A DNA stretch of 35,395 bases from Pseudoxanthobacter soli DSM 19599 (GCA_945898215.1 CAMDHY010000037.1:1-35395); one strand, 5' to 3'. Positions 17,435 through 26,006 are shown, numbered from the stretch's first letter. The notes: generated by a model from the letters alone, not told the origin. Translations and numbers: made by a program.

Positions 17435-19192
17435 ATGAGGCCGGGACGGGCGCGCCGGATGCGGGTGTGGAGGCTCGCCGCCCAGCGCGGTGTCGCCGCC
17501 CTGCGGGCGCGCGCCCGTGCCTTCGGCCTCGTCGGCACCGGCCTCGTGACGGCGGCGCCCGACCGGCTCTTGATCGCGCCGCAGGATATCCGCACCACCG
17601 ACCCGACGGTCGCCGCCGACATCTACGGCGGCGTCTTCGTGTTCTCGGGCCAGGTCGTCGAGGTCGGCGGGCGCTCGCCCTTCGAGGTGGAACCGCCGAC
17701 GGAGGAGTGGGAGCGGGTGCTGCACGGTTTCGGCTGGCTGCGCCACCTGCGTGCCGCCGACACCGTCATCGCCCGCCAGAACGCCCGCGCCCTCGTCGAC
17801 GACTGGATCCGCACCAGCGGCAAGCTCTCGCCGATCGCCCGCCGCCCGGAAGTCGCGGCGCGACGGCTGCTGTCGTGGCTGTCGCAGTCGCCCTTGATCC
17901 TCGACGGCTGCGACGGCGCCTTCTACGACCGCTTCCTGAAGGCGCTCGGCCGCGAGGTGCGGCGCCTGCGTGCCGGCATCGAGGACATGCCCGACACGCT
18001 GCCGCAGCTGCAGGCGCGCCTCGCGCTCGTCGCCGCCGGCGTGTCGATCTCCGGCCAGGAGCGGCTGCTGCGGGTCGCCCTGCGCGGCCTCGACCGCACG
18101 CTCGAGCGCCAGGTGCTGCCCGACGGCGGCCACGTCTCGCGCGATCCCGGCGCGGTGCTGGAGCTCCTCGTCGACCTCCTGCCGATCCGCCAGGCCCTGT
18201 CGGCGCGGGCGGTGACGCCGACTTCGACGGTGATGGGCGCCATCGACCGCATGCTGCCGATGCTGCGCTTCTTCCGCCTCGGCGACGGCACCTTCGCCCG
18301 CTTCAACGGCATGGGGGCGACGCCGCACGGGCTGCTCGCCACCGTGCTGTCCTACGACGACGCCCGCGGCGCGCCGCCACTCAACGCCAGCCATTCCGGC
18401 TACCAGCGGCTCGAAGCCGGGCGTACGGTGGTGGTCGCCGACGTCGGCCGGCCGCCGCCGATCGCCGCCAGCGGCCACGCCCACGCCGGCACCCTCGCCT
18501 TCGAGATGAGCTCGGGCCGCAACCTCTTCATCGTCAACTGCGGCGCCCCCGGCCAGATGCGCAGCGACTGGCGGCGCGCCTGCCGGCTGACCGCCGCCCA
18601 CTCGACGATCGTCGTCGAGGACGCCTCGACGGCGAAGATCGTCACGACGCCGCGGCTGGTGCGCTGGGTCGGCGCGCCGATCGTCGACGGTCCCGGCATG
18701 GTGGAGGCGCAGCGCGAGGAGGGGCCGGACGGCGTCGCCATCGTCGCCCGCCACGACGGCTACGCCCGCCGCTTCGGGCTGATCGCCGAGCGCGTGCTCC
18801 TGCTGCACGCCTCTGGCGAACTGATCGAGGGCACCGACCGCCTGAGCCCGGTCGGCAGCGGACCGCGCACCGACGCCGACCGCTTCGCCGTGCGCTTCCA
18901 TCTGCACCCGTCGATCCGCGCGAGCCGCTCGCTCGGCGGCGATTCGGTGGTGCTGGTGGCGCCGGACGGCGAGGCCTGGCGCTTCGTCGCGCTGGGCACC
19001 GAGGCGATGCTGGAGCCATCGGTGTTCCTCGCCGGCCTGCAGGGGCCGCGGCGCAGCGAGCAGATCGTCCTCTACGGCCGCGCCCGGCTGGTGCCGGAGT
19101 TCGGCTGGCGGCTCGAGCTGCAGGCGGAGGGCAAGCCGCGCGCGGCGCGCCGCACGGGCCGCGGCGGCGACGAGGGGCCGACGCTGGTGTGA
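17435..19192 (+). CDS. Heparinase II/III family protein
   Basis: This 585-residue protein resembles the heparinase II/III-like (PF07940) family found between rsmB and purH in many Hyphomicrobiales. The N-terminal half (to about 290) is helical, as in the alpha/alpha toroid domain of polysaccharide lyases (LVDDWI, RRLLSWLSQSPLIL, LPDGGHVSRDPGAVLELLVDLL). The C-terminal half is beta-rich with NASHSGYQRLEAGRTVVVADVG and SGHAHAGTLAFEMSSG, the His-containing motif of the family. No signal peptide is evident despite a basic Arg-rich N-terminus, so location is unclear. The natural substrate of this subgroup is not established. The start at 17435 has GGAG about 11 bp upstream; an ATG at 17459 is the alternative. 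Confidence 0.88.
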   Translation: MRPGRARRMRVWRLAAQRGVAALRARARAFGLVGTGLVTAAPDRLLIAPQDIRTTDPTVAADIYGGVFVFSGQVVEVGGRSPFEVEPPTEEWERVLHGFGWLRHLRAADTVIARQNARALVDDWIRTSGKLSPIARRPEVAARRLLSWLSQSPLILDGCDGAFYDRFLKALGREVRRLRAGIEDMPDTLPQLQARLALVAAGVSISGQERLLRVALRGLDRTLERQVLPDGGHVSRDPGAVLELLVDLLPIRQALSARAVTPTSTVMGAIDRMLPMLRFFRLGDGTFARFNGMGATPHGLLATVLSYDDARGAPPLNASHSGYQRLEAGRTVVVADVGRPPPIAASGHAHAGTLAFEMSSGRNLFIVNCGAPGQMRSDWRRACRLTAAHSTIVVEDASTAKIVTTPRLVRWVGAPIVDGPGMVEAQREEGPDGVAIVARHDGYARRFGLIAERVLLLHASGELIEGTDRLSPVGSGPRTDADRFAVRFHLHPSIRASRSLGGDSVVLVAPDGEAWRFVALGTEAMLEPSVFLAGLQGPRRSEQIVLYGRARLVPEFGWRLELQAEGKPRAARRTGRGGDEGPTLV

Positions 19193-19219
19193 GCCACGGC
19201 GCCCGGCCGGAGCGAGGGC

Positions 19220-19257
19220 ACGCGGGCCCCGGGCGGCCGCGCATGGCGGGCCCGCGT
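19220..19257 (+). terminator. Terminator-like inverted repeat between heparinase-like gene and purH
   Basis: ACGCGGGCCC at 19220-19229 and GGGCCCGCGT at 19248-19257 form a perfect 10-bp stem with an 18-nt GC-rich loop, 27 bp after the upstream stop. No T-tract follows. It may end the upstream transcript or lie in the purH leader. Confidence 0.4.
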
Positions 19258-19329
19258 CCCCCGGCGGTTCCGATCTCGGCGGTTCCATGCTAACGGCCAC
19301 GCCATCTTCCCCCGCCGGAGCCGAGCCCC

Positions 19330-20964
19330 ATGTCCGTCACGGTCAAACAGATCGCCACGCCTGACCGGGTGCCGCTCCGCCGCGCGCTCCTCTCCGTCTC
19401 CGACAAGACCGGCGTCGTGGAATTCGCCGCGGCCTTGGCCGCGCGCGGCGTCGAGATCGTCTCGACCGGCGGCACGGCGAAGACGATCGCGGCCGGCGGC
19501 GTCACCGTCGTCGACGTCTCGGCGCTCACCGGCTTTCCGGAGATCATGGACGGGCGGGTGAAGACGCTGCACCCGGCCGTGCACGGCGGCCTCCTCGGCG
19601 TCCGCGACGACCCCGAACACGCGGCGGCGATGGCGGCGCACGGCATCCCCGCGATCGACCTCCTCGTCGTCGACCTCTACCCGTTCGAGGCGACGGTCGC
19701 CGGCGGCGCCGCGCGCGCGGCGGTGGTAGAGAACATCGACATCGGCGGCCCGGCGATGATCCGCGCCGCCTCGAAGAACCACGCCTACCTCACCGTCGTC
19801 GTCGACCCGGCCGACTACGGCGCCGTGCTCGACGATCTTTCCGCCCACGACGGCGCCACAACCACGGCACTGCGGCGCAAGCTCGCCGCCAAGGCCTTCG
19901 CCCGCACGGCGTCCTATGACGCGGCGATCGCCGCCTGGTTCGCCGAGGATGTCGGCACCGAGAGCCCCGGCGCGGCGGAGATGCCGACCTTCGTCGCCTT
20001 CGGCGGCCGCCTCGCCGAGGCGATGCGCTATGGCGAGAACCCGCACCAGCGCGCCGGCTTCTACCGCACCGGCAGCGACCGGCCGGGCGTCGCCACCGCC
20101 CGCCAGCTGCAGGGCAAGGCGCTCTCCTACAACAACGTCAACGACACCGACGCCGCCTTCGAGCTCGTCGGCGAGTTCGACCCGGAGGTGACGGCGGCCG
20201 TCGCCATCATCAAGCACGCCAACCCCTGCGGCGTCGCCGAGGGCGCGAGCCTCATCGACGCCTACCGCAAGGCGCTCGCCTGTGACCCGGTCTCGGCCTT
20301 CGGCGGCATCGTCGCGCTCAACCGGCCGCTCGATGCCGAGGCGGCACGCGCCATCGTCGAGGTGTTCACCGAGGTGATCGTCGCGCCCGGCGCCACCGAC
20401 GAGGCGGCGGCGATCGTCGCCACCAAGAAGAACCTGCGCCTGCTCGTCACCGGCGGCCTGCCCGAGCCGCGCGCGGCCGGGCTGATGGTGCGCTCGGTCG
20501 CCGGCGGCCTGCTCGTGCAGTCGCGCGACAATGCCGTCGTCGAGGACCTCGACCTCAAGGTCGTCACCCAGCGCGCGCCGACCGAGCAGGAGTGGGTGGA
20601 CCTGCGCTTCGCCTGGCGGGTGGTCAAGCACGTCAAGTCGAACGCCATCGTCTACTCGAAGGGCGGTGCCACGGTCGGCATCGGCGCCGGCCAGATGAGC
20701 CGCGTCGATTCCGCCCGCATCGCCGCCTGGAAGGCGCGCGACGCCGCCGCGGCGGCGGGTGTAGCGCAGCCGGCGACGGTCGGCTCGGTGGTCGCCTCCG
20801 ACGCGTTCTTCCCGTTCGCCGACGGGCTGCTGACGGCCGCCGAGGCCGGCGCCACCGCCGTCATCCAGCCGGGCGGCTCGATGCGCGACGACGAGGTGAT
20901 CCGGGCCGCGAACGAGAAGGGCCTCGCGATGGTGCTGACGGGGGTCCGCCACTTCCGCCATTGA
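19330..20964 (+). CDS. purH: Bifunctional AICAR formyltransferase/IMP cyclohydrolase
   Basis: PurH catalyses the last two steps of purine synthesis: formylation of AICAR with 10-formyl-THF and ring closure to IMP. The 544-residue product has the N-terminal MGS-like cyclohydrolase domain ([55 protein letters not shown]) and the C-terminal transformylase domain with the catalytic Lys295-His296 in [19 protein letters not shown] and [10 protein letters not shown]. Length and motifs are standard. ATG 19330 has a weak GGAG upstream and the usual N-terminus. The stop is 80 bp before serC and overlaps a TTGACC that may be the -35 of the serC promoter. Confidence 0.97.
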   Translation: MSVTVKQIATPDRVPLRRALLSVSDKTGVVEFAAALAARGVEIVSTGGTAKTIAAGGVTVVDVSALTGFPEIMDGRVKTLHPAVHGGLLGVRDDPEHAAAMAAHGIPAIDLLVVDLYPFEATVAGGAARAAVVENIDIGGPAMIRAASKNHAYLTVVVDPADYGAVLDDLSAHDGATTTALRRKLAAKAFARTASYDAAIAAWFAEDVGTESPGAAEMPTFVAFGGRLAEAMRYGENPHQRAGFYRTGSDRPGVATARQLQGKALSYNNVNDTDAAFELVGEFDPEVTAAVAIIKHANPCGVAEGASLIDAYRKALACDPVSAFGGIVALNRPLDAEAARAIVEVFTEVIVAPGATDEAAAIVATKKNLRLLVTGGLPEPRAAGLMVRSVAGGLLVQSRDNAVVEDLDLKVVTQRAPTEQEWVDLRFAWRVVKHVKSNAIVYSKGGATVGIGAGQMSRVDSARIAAWKARDAAAAAGVAQPATVGSVVASDAFFPFADGLLTAAEAGATAVIQPGGSMRDDEVIRAANEKGLAMVLTGVRHFRH

Positions 20965-20988
20965 CCGTGACGGGGTTGAGGCGTAGAC
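20961..20988 (+). promoter_or_regulatory. Candidate serC promoter
   Basis: TTGACC at 20961-20966 is a good -35 hexamer, 16 nt before GTAGAC at 20983-20988, a poor but acceptable alphaproteobacterial -10. Transcription would begin near 20995, just ahead of the leader hairpin. The -35 overlaps the purH stop codon. Confidence 0.35.
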
Positions 20989-20989
20989 G

Positions 20990-21044
20990 CGGCGGCGGGA
21001 CACCTCTCCCCAACGAGAGGCGCCCATCTGTGAGGATGGACACC
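20990..21044 (+). ncRNA. serC leader RNA motif (candidate cis-regulatory RNA)
   Basis: CCTCTC at 21003-21008 pairs with GAGAGG at 21015-21020 around loop CCCAAC. Then CCATC at 21024-21028 pairs with GATGG at 21035-21039, with the Shine-Dalgarno GAGG of serC (21032-21035) in its loop and edge. A two-hairpin element whose last stem overlaps the ribosome-binding site upstream of serC-serA is the described serC leader motif of alphaproteobacteria. The assignment is from memory of that motif, not a covariance search. It would control SerC translation; the ligand, if any, is unknown. Confidence 0.62.
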
Positions 21045-22217
21045 ATGACCGCTGTGAAGCCCGGCCTTCGGCCGGAGACGCCGTATTTTTCGTCCGGCCC
21101 CTGCGCCAAGCGCCCCGGATGGACGCTCGAAGCCCTCCAGGACGCCGCCCTCGGGCGCTCCCACCGGGCCAAGATCGGCAAGACCAAGCTCAAGCTCGCC
21201 ATCGACATGACCCGCGACCTGCTCGAGGTCCCGGCCGACTATCGCATCGCCATCGTGCCGGCCTCCGACACCGGCGCCGTCGAGATGGCGATGTGGACGA
21301 TGCTCGGCGCCCGGCCGGTCGACCTCCTCAGCTGGGAGAGCTTCGGCGAGGGCTGGGTCACCGACGCGGTGAAGCAGCTGAAGCTGACGGACGCCCGCGT
21401 CATCAAGGCGCCCTACGGCGCCCTCCCCGATCTCTCGACGGTGAACTTCGACCACGACGTCGTCTTCACCTGGAACGGCACCACGTCCGGCGTGCGCGTG
21501 CCGAACGGCGACTTCATCCCCGCGGACCGCGCCGGCCTGACGATCTGCGACGCCACCTCGGCGGCGTTTGCTCAAAGGCTGCCCTTCGACAAGCTCGATG
21601 TCGTCACCTTCTCCTGGCAGAAGGCCCTCGGTGGCGAGGCGGCGCACGGCATCCTCATTTTGTCGCCACGTGCGGTCGAGCGGCTCGAGACCTACACCCC
21701 CGCCTGGCCGCTGCCGAAGCTCTTCCGCATGACGAAGGGCGGCAAGATCACCGAGGGCCTGTTCGAGGGCGAGACGATCAACACGCCGTCGATGCTGTGC
21801 GTCGAGGACTATCTCGACGCCCTGCACTGGGCGAAGGCGTGCGGCGGGCTTTCCGGCCTCGTCGCCCGCGCCGACCGCAACTTCGCCGTCCTCGACGCTT
21901 TCGTCGCGGCGACGCCGTGGGTCGACTTCCTCGCGACCGTCCCCGAGACGCGCTCGAATACCAGCGTGTGCCTCACGATCGTCGATCCCGAGGTGACGGC
22001 GCTCGACGCCAAGGGCCAGGAAGCCTTCGCCAAGGCGCTCGCCGCCCGGCTCGACAAGGAGGGCGTCGCCTACGACATCGGCGCTTACCGCGACGCGCCT
22101 CCGGGCCTGCGCATCTGGGCCGGCTCGACGATCGAGACCGCCGACCTCGAGGCCCTGGTGCCCTGGCTCGACTGGGCGTTCACCCTGGAAAAGGCCGGCC
22201 TGAAGCAGGCGGCCTGA
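21045..22217 (+). CDS. serC: Phosphoserine aminotransferase (TIGR01365-like type)
   Basis: SerC converts 3-phosphohydroxypyruvate to O-phosphoserine with glutamate, the second step of serine synthesis; it can also act in pyridoxal phosphate synthesis. The 390-residue protein is of the alphaproteobacterial/Methanosarcina type rather than the E. coli type: [18 protein letters not shown] at the start, [27 protein letters not shown], and the PLP Lys193 in [14 protein letters not shown]. The ATG at 21045 was preferred over the one at 21036 because GAGG is 9 bp upstream of it and the leader-RNA stem includes that site. serA follows after 258 bp containing a large inverted repeat. Confidence 0.95.
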   Translation: MTAVKPGLRPETPYFSSGPCAKRPGWTLEALQDAALGRSHRAKIGKTKLKLAIDMTRDLLEVPADYRIAIVPASDTGAVEMAMWTMLGARPVDLLSWESFGEGWVTDAVKQLKLTDARVIKAPYGALPDLSTVNFDHDVVFTWNGTTSGVRVPNGDFIPADRAGLTICDATSAAFAQRLPFDKLDVVTFSWQKALGGEAAHGILILSPRAVERLETYTPAWPLPKLFRMTKGGKITEGLFEGETINTPSMLCVEDYLDALHWAKACGGLSGLVARADRNFAVLDAFVAATPWVDFLATVPETRSNTSVCLTIVDPEVTALDAKGQEAFAKALAARLDKEGVAYDIGAYRDAPPGLRIWAGSTIETADLEALVPWLDWAFTLEKAGLKQAA

Positions 22218-22253
22218 GCGGCGGCGGGCTGACGGCTCGCGCTGCGACTCGCG

Positions 22254-22376
22254 GCCCCCCCTCCCTACCCTCCCCCGCGAGGGGGGAGGGTTTTCCGCCG
22301 AGCTTCTGGCAGCCGGCTTGCCAAAACTCAAAACGTGAACCCTCCCCCCACGCGGGGGAGGGCAGGGAGGGGGGGC
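22254..22376. repeat. Large nested palindromic repeat between serC and serA
   Basis: Bases 22254-22279 are complementary to 22351-22376 over 26 bp with one mismatch (A22267 against C22363). Each arm also contains its own hairpin: CCCTCCCCC at 22268-22276 with GGGGGAGGG (22282-22290), and CCCTCCCCC at 22340-22348 with GGGGGAGGG at 22354-22362. This is a pair of inverted hairpins around a 70-nt centre, the layout of a BIME/REP-type dispersed intergenic element. It could reduce read-through from serC to serA or stabilise the serC message. Confidence 0.75.
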
Positions 22377-22475
22377 GCCGCGGCGACGACGCTCGCGACC
22401 GGCCACCACCCTCTCAAACCCATTCCCCTCACCCCGGCCGCCCGACCCCGTGGCGCCGAACCGAAGGAGGCCCCG

Positions 22476-24062
22476 ATGGCCCCGAAAGTCCTCATCTCCG
22501 ACCAGATCTCCCCCGCCGCCGTGAAGATCTTCCAGGATCGCGGTGTCGACGTCACCTACGAGCCCGAGCTCGGCAAGGACAAGGACAAGCTCGCCGAGAT
22601 CATCGGCCAGTTCGACGGCCTCGCCATCCGCTCCGCCACCAAGGTGACGGCGAAGATCATCGCCGAGGCGACGAACCTCAAGGTGATCGGCCGCGCCGGC
22701 ATCGGCGTCGACAATGTCGACATCCCGGCGGCGACAGCGAAGGGCATCATCGTGATGAACACGCCCTTCGGCAATTCGATCACCACCGCCGAGCACGCGA
22801 TCGCGATGCTGTTCGCCGTCGCCCGCCAACTCCCCGCCGCCGACACCTCCACCCAGGCCGGCAAGTGGGAGAAGAACCGCTTCATGGGCGTCGAGCTCAC
22901 CGCCAAGACGCTCGGCATCATCGGCTGCGGCAACATCGGCTCGATCGTCGCCGAGCGCGCCATCGGCCTGAAGATGAAGGTGGTCGCCTATGACCCGTTC
23001 CTGTCGGAGGAGCGGGCGCTCGACCTCGGCGTCGACAAGGTGGAGCTGCCGGAGCTGTTTTCCCGCGCCGACTTCATCACGCTGCACACGCCGATGACCG
23101 AGAAGACGAAGAACATCATCGATGCGAAGGCGATCGCGGCGATGAAGGACGGCGTCTACATCGTCAACTGCGCCCGCGGCGGGCTGATCGTCGAGGAGGA
23201 CCTGCGCGCCGCCCTCGACAGCGGCAAGGTCGCCGGCGCCGGCATCGACGTGTTCTCCACCGAGCCGGCGAAGGAGAACGTGCTGTTCGGCGCGCCGAAC
23301 CTCGTCTGCACGCCCCACCTCGGCGCCTCCACCACCGAGGCGCAGGAGAACGTCGCCCTGCAGGTCGCCCAGCAGATGGCCGACTATCTGATCGACGGCG
23401 CGGTGACGAACGCCCTCAACATGCCGTCGATCTCGGCCGAGGAGGCGCCGCGGCTGGTGCCGTTCGTGCGGCTGGCCGAGCAGCTCGGCTCGTTCGCTGG
23501 CCAGCTCACCGAGACCGGCCTCACCGGCGTGCGCATCGAGTTCGAGGGCGCGGTCGCCGGCATGAACACCCGTGCGCTGACAGCAGCGGCGCTCGCCGGC
23601 CTGTTCCGGCCGCTGCTGCAGGACGTCAACATGGTGTCGGCTCCGGTGCTGGCGCGCGAGCGCGGCATCCAGGTGGAGGAGGTCCGCCGCGAGCAGCAGG
23701 GCGCCTACGAGAGCTACATGCGGCTGACGGTGAAGACCGACACCCAGGAGCGCTCGGTCGCCGGCACGGTGTTCTCCGACGGCAAGCCGCGCCTTATCCA
23801 GATCAAGGGCATCAACATGGAGGCCGAGATCGGCCCGCACATGCTCTACGTGACGAACGAGGACAAGCCGGGCTTCATCGGCGCGCTCGGCATGACGCTC
23901 GGCAACGCCGGGGTGAACATCGCCACCTTCAACCTCGGCCGCACCGGCCCGGGCGAGGACGCGATCTGCCTTGTCGAGGTCGACGGCCCGATCCCCGCCG
24001 AGATCCTCGCCACGGTGGAGAAGCTGCCGCTGGTCCGCCAGGCGAAGCCGCTGAAGTTCTGA
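22476..24062 (+). CDS. serA: D-3-phosphoglycerate dehydrogenase
   Basis: SerA oxidises 3-phosphoglycerate to phosphohydroxypyruvate with NAD, the first step of serine synthesis and substrate source for SerC next door. The 528-residue protein is the long type: catalytic/substrate domain, [11 protein letters not shown], Rossmann motif [11 protein letters not shown] near 146-156, [11 protein letters not shown], and the catalytic His in CTPHLGAST. These are followed by an allosteric substrate-binding domain and a C-terminal ACT domain (about 455-528, [20 protein letters not shown]). The ATG at 22476 follows a near-perfect AAGGAGG. The ACT domain implies serine or other amino-acid feedback, by family knowledge. 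The frame is open upstream into the repeat and was not used. Confidence 0.97.
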   Translation: MAPKVLISDQISPAAVKIFQDRGVDVTYEPELGKDKDKLAEIIGQFDGLAIRSATKVTAKIIAEATNLKVIGRAGIGVDNVDIPAATAKGIIVMNTPFGNSITTAEHAIAMLFAVARQLPAADTSTQAGKWEKNRFMGVELTAKTLGIIGCGNIGSIVAERAIGLKMKVVAYDPFLSEERALDLGVDKVELPELFSRADFITLHTPMTEKTKNIIDAKAIAAMKDGVYIVNCARGGLIVEEDLRAALDSGKVAGAGIDVFSTEPAKENVLFGAPNLVCTPHLGASTTEAQENVALQVAQQMADYLIDGAVTNALNMPSISAEEAPRLVPFVRLAEQLGSFAGQLTETGLTGVRIEFEGAVAGMNTRALTAAALAGLFRPLLQDVNMVSAPVLARERGIQVEEVRREQQGAYESYMRLTVKTDTQERSVAGTVFSDGKPRLIQIKGINMEAEIGPHMLYVTNEDKPGFIGALGMTLGNAGVNIATFNLGRTGPGEDAICLVEVDGPIPAEILATVEKLPLVRQAKPLKF

Positions 24063-24085
24063 GGGGCGGTGAAGGCGCGACGTCT

Positions 24086-24117
24086 CACCCTTCTCCCGCG
24101 CGAGCGGGAGAAGGGTG
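24086..24117. repeat. Palindromic repeat, CCCTTCTCCC family, copy 1
   Basis: Bases 24086-24099 pair perfectly with 24104-24117 (14 bp) around a GCGA tetraloop, 24 bp past serA. The inner motif CCCTTCTCCC/GGGAGAAGGG recurs at 24734-24764, on the other side of the hicBA pair. It may act as a 3'-end hairpin for serA; there is no T-tract. Confidence 0.7.
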
Positions 24118-24201
24118 GCGCGAAGCGCCGGATTAGGGCGCGCGGCGAAGCTGCGCGGTCTGTGCTAGAGTACAGCGTCGTTGGATTGCAGGATTTTCCT
24201 T

Positions 24202-24441
24202 ATGGCCCGTCCGATCGTCGTCCGCGCCGACTGGGATCCAGAGGCAGAGGTTTGGGTTGCCGGCAGTGCCGATCTGCCCGCGCTCATCACGGAAGCCGAG
24301 AGCATCGAGGCGTTGCGGGCCAAGCTGCAGGTGATGATCCCGGAACTTCTCGAGTTAGATGGTGCAGCCGACGTAGGGAACGTACCGATTGAGATCGTCG
24401 CCTACGCCAGGGACACCGTCGGCATGGGGTCAGCGGCATAG
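24202..24441 (+). CDS. HicB-like antitoxin (DUF1902 type)
   Basis: This 79-residue protein matches the DUF1902/HicB-like partial RNase-H-fold antitoxins: VRADWDPEAEVWVAGSADLP, ALITEAESIEALRAKLQVMI and a final IEIVAYARD strand. It should bind and block the toxin encoded 87 bp downstream. No DNA-binding domain (helix-turn-helix or ribbon-helix-helix) is visible, so autoregulation would need the complex or another factor. The ATG at 24202 has AGGA 8 bp upstream; an upstream in-frame ATG at 24181 is less likely. A 12-of-16 quasi-palindrome at 24160-24175 just upstream is a possible operator. The antitoxin-first order is the reverse of classical hicAB. Confidence 0.82.
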   Translation: MARPIVVRADWDPEAEVWVAGSADLPALITEAESIEALRAKLQVMIPELLELDGAADVGNVPIEIVAYARDTVGMGSAA

Positions 24442-24455
24442 CTTGGTTAAACAAG
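24442..24455. promoter_or_regulatory. AT-rich quasi-palindrome in the hicB-hicA gap
   Basis: CTTGGTTAAACAAG is symmetric at 12 of 14 positions and starts directly after the antitoxin stop. The following 25 bp are AT-rich (TTGACG at 24458, TATATT at 24471) but those two hexamers are only 7 bp apart and do not form a standard promoter. It may be an operator or part of an internal promoter for the toxin gene. Confidence 0.3.
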
Positions 24456-24528
24456 GGTTGACGGTAACACTATATTTAGTCCGCCTGAGTCTAACGTCCG
24501 CCAGCAAAGGCTTCTGACGGAGTGCGCT

Positions 24529-24723
24529 ATGGTGGACTATGCGCCTGAGGTTCGCAGATTGCTGCTTTCGGCAGGCTGGGAACGGCTGAGGTCCGCTAAG
24601 GGGGATCACGCAATTTGGTGGGACCCGAGATCAGGCGTTAGGGCCACCGTCGACAGCAAGATCAAATCTCGTCACACAGCCAACGAGATTCTAAAACAGG
24701 CTAAGATTGGCAAGAAGTTCTGA
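24529..24723 (+). CDS. hicA: HicA-like mRNA interferase toxin
   Basis: HicA toxins are small dsRBD-fold RNases that cleave mRNA. The 64-residue product has the family layout: VRRLLLSAGWERLRSAKGDHAIWW with the probable catalytic His27 in GDH, a central WDPRSGVRATVDSKI strand pair, and the conserved end SRHTANEILKQAKIGKKF. GGAG lies 7-10 bp before the ATG at 24529. It pairs with the DUF1902-type antitoxin upstream as a type II toxin-antitoxin module. The surrounding DNA (24440-24700) is visibly poorer in G+C than the flanking genes, a sign of recent acquisition. It is convergent with the porin gene, separated by a long palindrome. Confidence 0.88.
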   Translation: MVDYAPEVRRLLLSAGWERLRSAKGDHAIWWDPRSGVRATVDSKIKSRHTANEILKQAKIGKKF

Positions 24724-24733
24724 GCCAGCAGCT

Positions 24734-24764
24734 TCCCTTCTCCCAGCAAGGCTGGGAGAAGGGA
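24734..24764. repeat. Palindromic repeat, CCCTTCTCCC family, copy 2 (bidirectional terminator-like)
   Basis: Bases 24734-24747 pair perfectly with 24751-24764 (14 bp) around an AAG loop. It lies between the convergent stops of hicA (24723) and the porin gene (24804), where a bidirectional terminator is expected. It shares the CCCTTCTCCC core with the repeat at 24086-24117. Confidence 0.7.
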
Positions 24765-24803
24765 GACGATCGCGATCGTCGACGAAGTCTTGCGATGAAA
24801 CTC

Positions 24804-26006
24804 TCAAAAATCCCGCTGCACCCGGAGCATGCCGACCAGCCCGCTGCGGTCGGCGCCGCGATCTGGCTGGACGTACTTCCACTCCACCTCGGTGCCGATC
24901 TGCAGGCCCTTCACCGGGCGGAAGACGATGTTGCCCTGCAGGTCGATGTTGGAGAAGTCGGTCCCCGGGTTCGGCGCCTGCACGTCGAGATAGGAGGCGC
25001 CGAGTGCCGACGACCACTCCGACGTCCAGTAGTGGATGCCGCTCGCGCCGATCGCCCACGCGCTGGTGAGCTTGAGGTTGCCGTTGCGAACGACGCCGTC
25101 GACCACCGACGGACCCTGCGCCTGCGGCCCGACATATTGCAGCGCGCCGTCGGCGTAACCGCCCTGGATGCCGATGCGGTCGCCCTTGGCGAGCATCGGC
25201 AGGTTGACGATCAGGCCGGCGCCGACCGCAAAGCCGAGCTCGGAGTCGGCGCGGCCCGTCGAGGTGCGCACCTCGTGGGTGGCCGCCATCAGCTGCGCGA
25301 CGCCCCAGTCCTGCTTCAGGTTGATGTTGGCGACGACGTCGGGAACGCGCACGCCGCCCTGGCTGGTGATGCCGGCGGCCGACTGGATGCCGAAGCGGCG
25401 ATAGACGGCGTCTTCGAGCGCCAGCGTCGCCGAGAAGCCAGAGCCGAAGTCGGCGGTATAGCCGACGAGGTTGGTGGCGAAGTCCGGGTTGCCCATCCCC
25501 GCCATCTTGAAGACGGTGTTGAAGGTGTCGCCGAAATAGAGGTCGTAGAACGACGCGGCGCGACCGGCGGTCAGGCCGCCGAACTGGATGTAGGCGTTGC
25601 GGATGAAGACGGCGGTGTCGGGAGCGTTGGTGTCAGTGGTGAACCAGATCTCGCTATAGGTGCGCAGCAGGCCGTATTCGGTGTTGGTGCGCGAGTCCTG
25701 GTAGAGGTAGCCGCGCGCCCGGAAGACGTAGCCGTCGGAGTTGCGCGAATAGAAGCCGGGGCCGCCATAGGCCTGGTCGCTGCCATAGACGCGGTAGTCG
25801 GCGCGGACGCGGCCCATGACGCGGAAGCAGGTCTCGGTGCCGGGCACGTAGAGGAACCCGGAGCCGAACGCGTCGCAGACGCGCACATAGTCAATCGGCT
25901 CGGCCTCGACCGGCATGTCGGCCGCGCCGGCCGGCACGAGGCTGGCCGCCGCAGAGGCAAGGGTGGCAGCGAACAACGTCGCCGCCCGGCGGATGGTCCG
26001 TCGCAT
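24804..26006 (-). CDS. Outer-membrane porin, Hyphomicrobiales Porin_2 family
   Basis: This is a general-diffusion trimeric beta-barrel porin of the Omp2/RopA type. The 400-residue precursor has a basic signal peptide with cleavage likely after AGA (about 29). The mature start is the very conserved ADMPVEAEPIDYVRVCDAFG followed by FLYVPGTETCFRVMGRVRADYR, with two cysteines that probably form a disulfide. The rest alternates amphipathic strands rich in Gly, Tyr and Asn, and ends in the C-terminal Phe (VQRDF) required for BAM-dependent insertion. The ATG at 26006 has GAGGA 6 bp upstream and is preferred over a GTG at 26021. It is alone on the minus strand, downstream of the MscS-like gene's start region's far end. 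Confidence 0.94.
   Translation of the reverse strand: MRRTIRRAATLFAATLASAAASLVPAGAADMPVEAEPIDYVRVCDAFGSGFLYVPGTETCFRVMGRVRADYRVYGSDQAYGGPGFYSRNSDGYVFRARGYLYQDSRTNTEYGLLRTYSEIWFTTDTNAPDTAVFIRNAYIQFGGLTAGRAASFYDLYFGDTFNTVFKMAGMGNPDFATNLVGYTADFGSGFSATLALEDAVYRRFGIQSAAGITSQGGVRVPDVVANINLKQDWGVAQLMAATHEVRTSTGRADSELGFAVGAGLIVNLPMLAKGDRIGIQGGYADGALQYVGPQAQGPSVVDGVVRNGNLKLTSAWAIGASGIHYWTSEWSSALGASYLDVQAPNPGTDFSNIDLQGNIVFRPVKGLQIGTEVEWKYVQPDRGADRSGLVGMLRVQRDF

Noticed and set aside
20652-23840. A 1062-codon open frame on the minus strand, and similar long antisense frames at 1643-4225, 11690-13381, 17135-19300 and (plus strand) 4506-6773, 26152-28308, 31760-33928.
   Set aside because: They mirror well-identified genes (purH, serC, serA, lepA, dctM, MscS-like and others) and translate into Arg/Ala/His/Asp-rich low-complexity text without domains. 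High G+C suppresses stop codons in these frames.
24458-24476. TTGACG and TATATT as a promoter for hicA.
   Set aside because: The two hexamers are only 7 bp apart, far from the 16-18 bp needed.
24086-24764. A CRISPR array or insertion-sequence remnant around hicBA.
   Set aside because: Only two palindromes are present, 600 bp apart, with genes and no spacers between them, and no transposase-like sequence.
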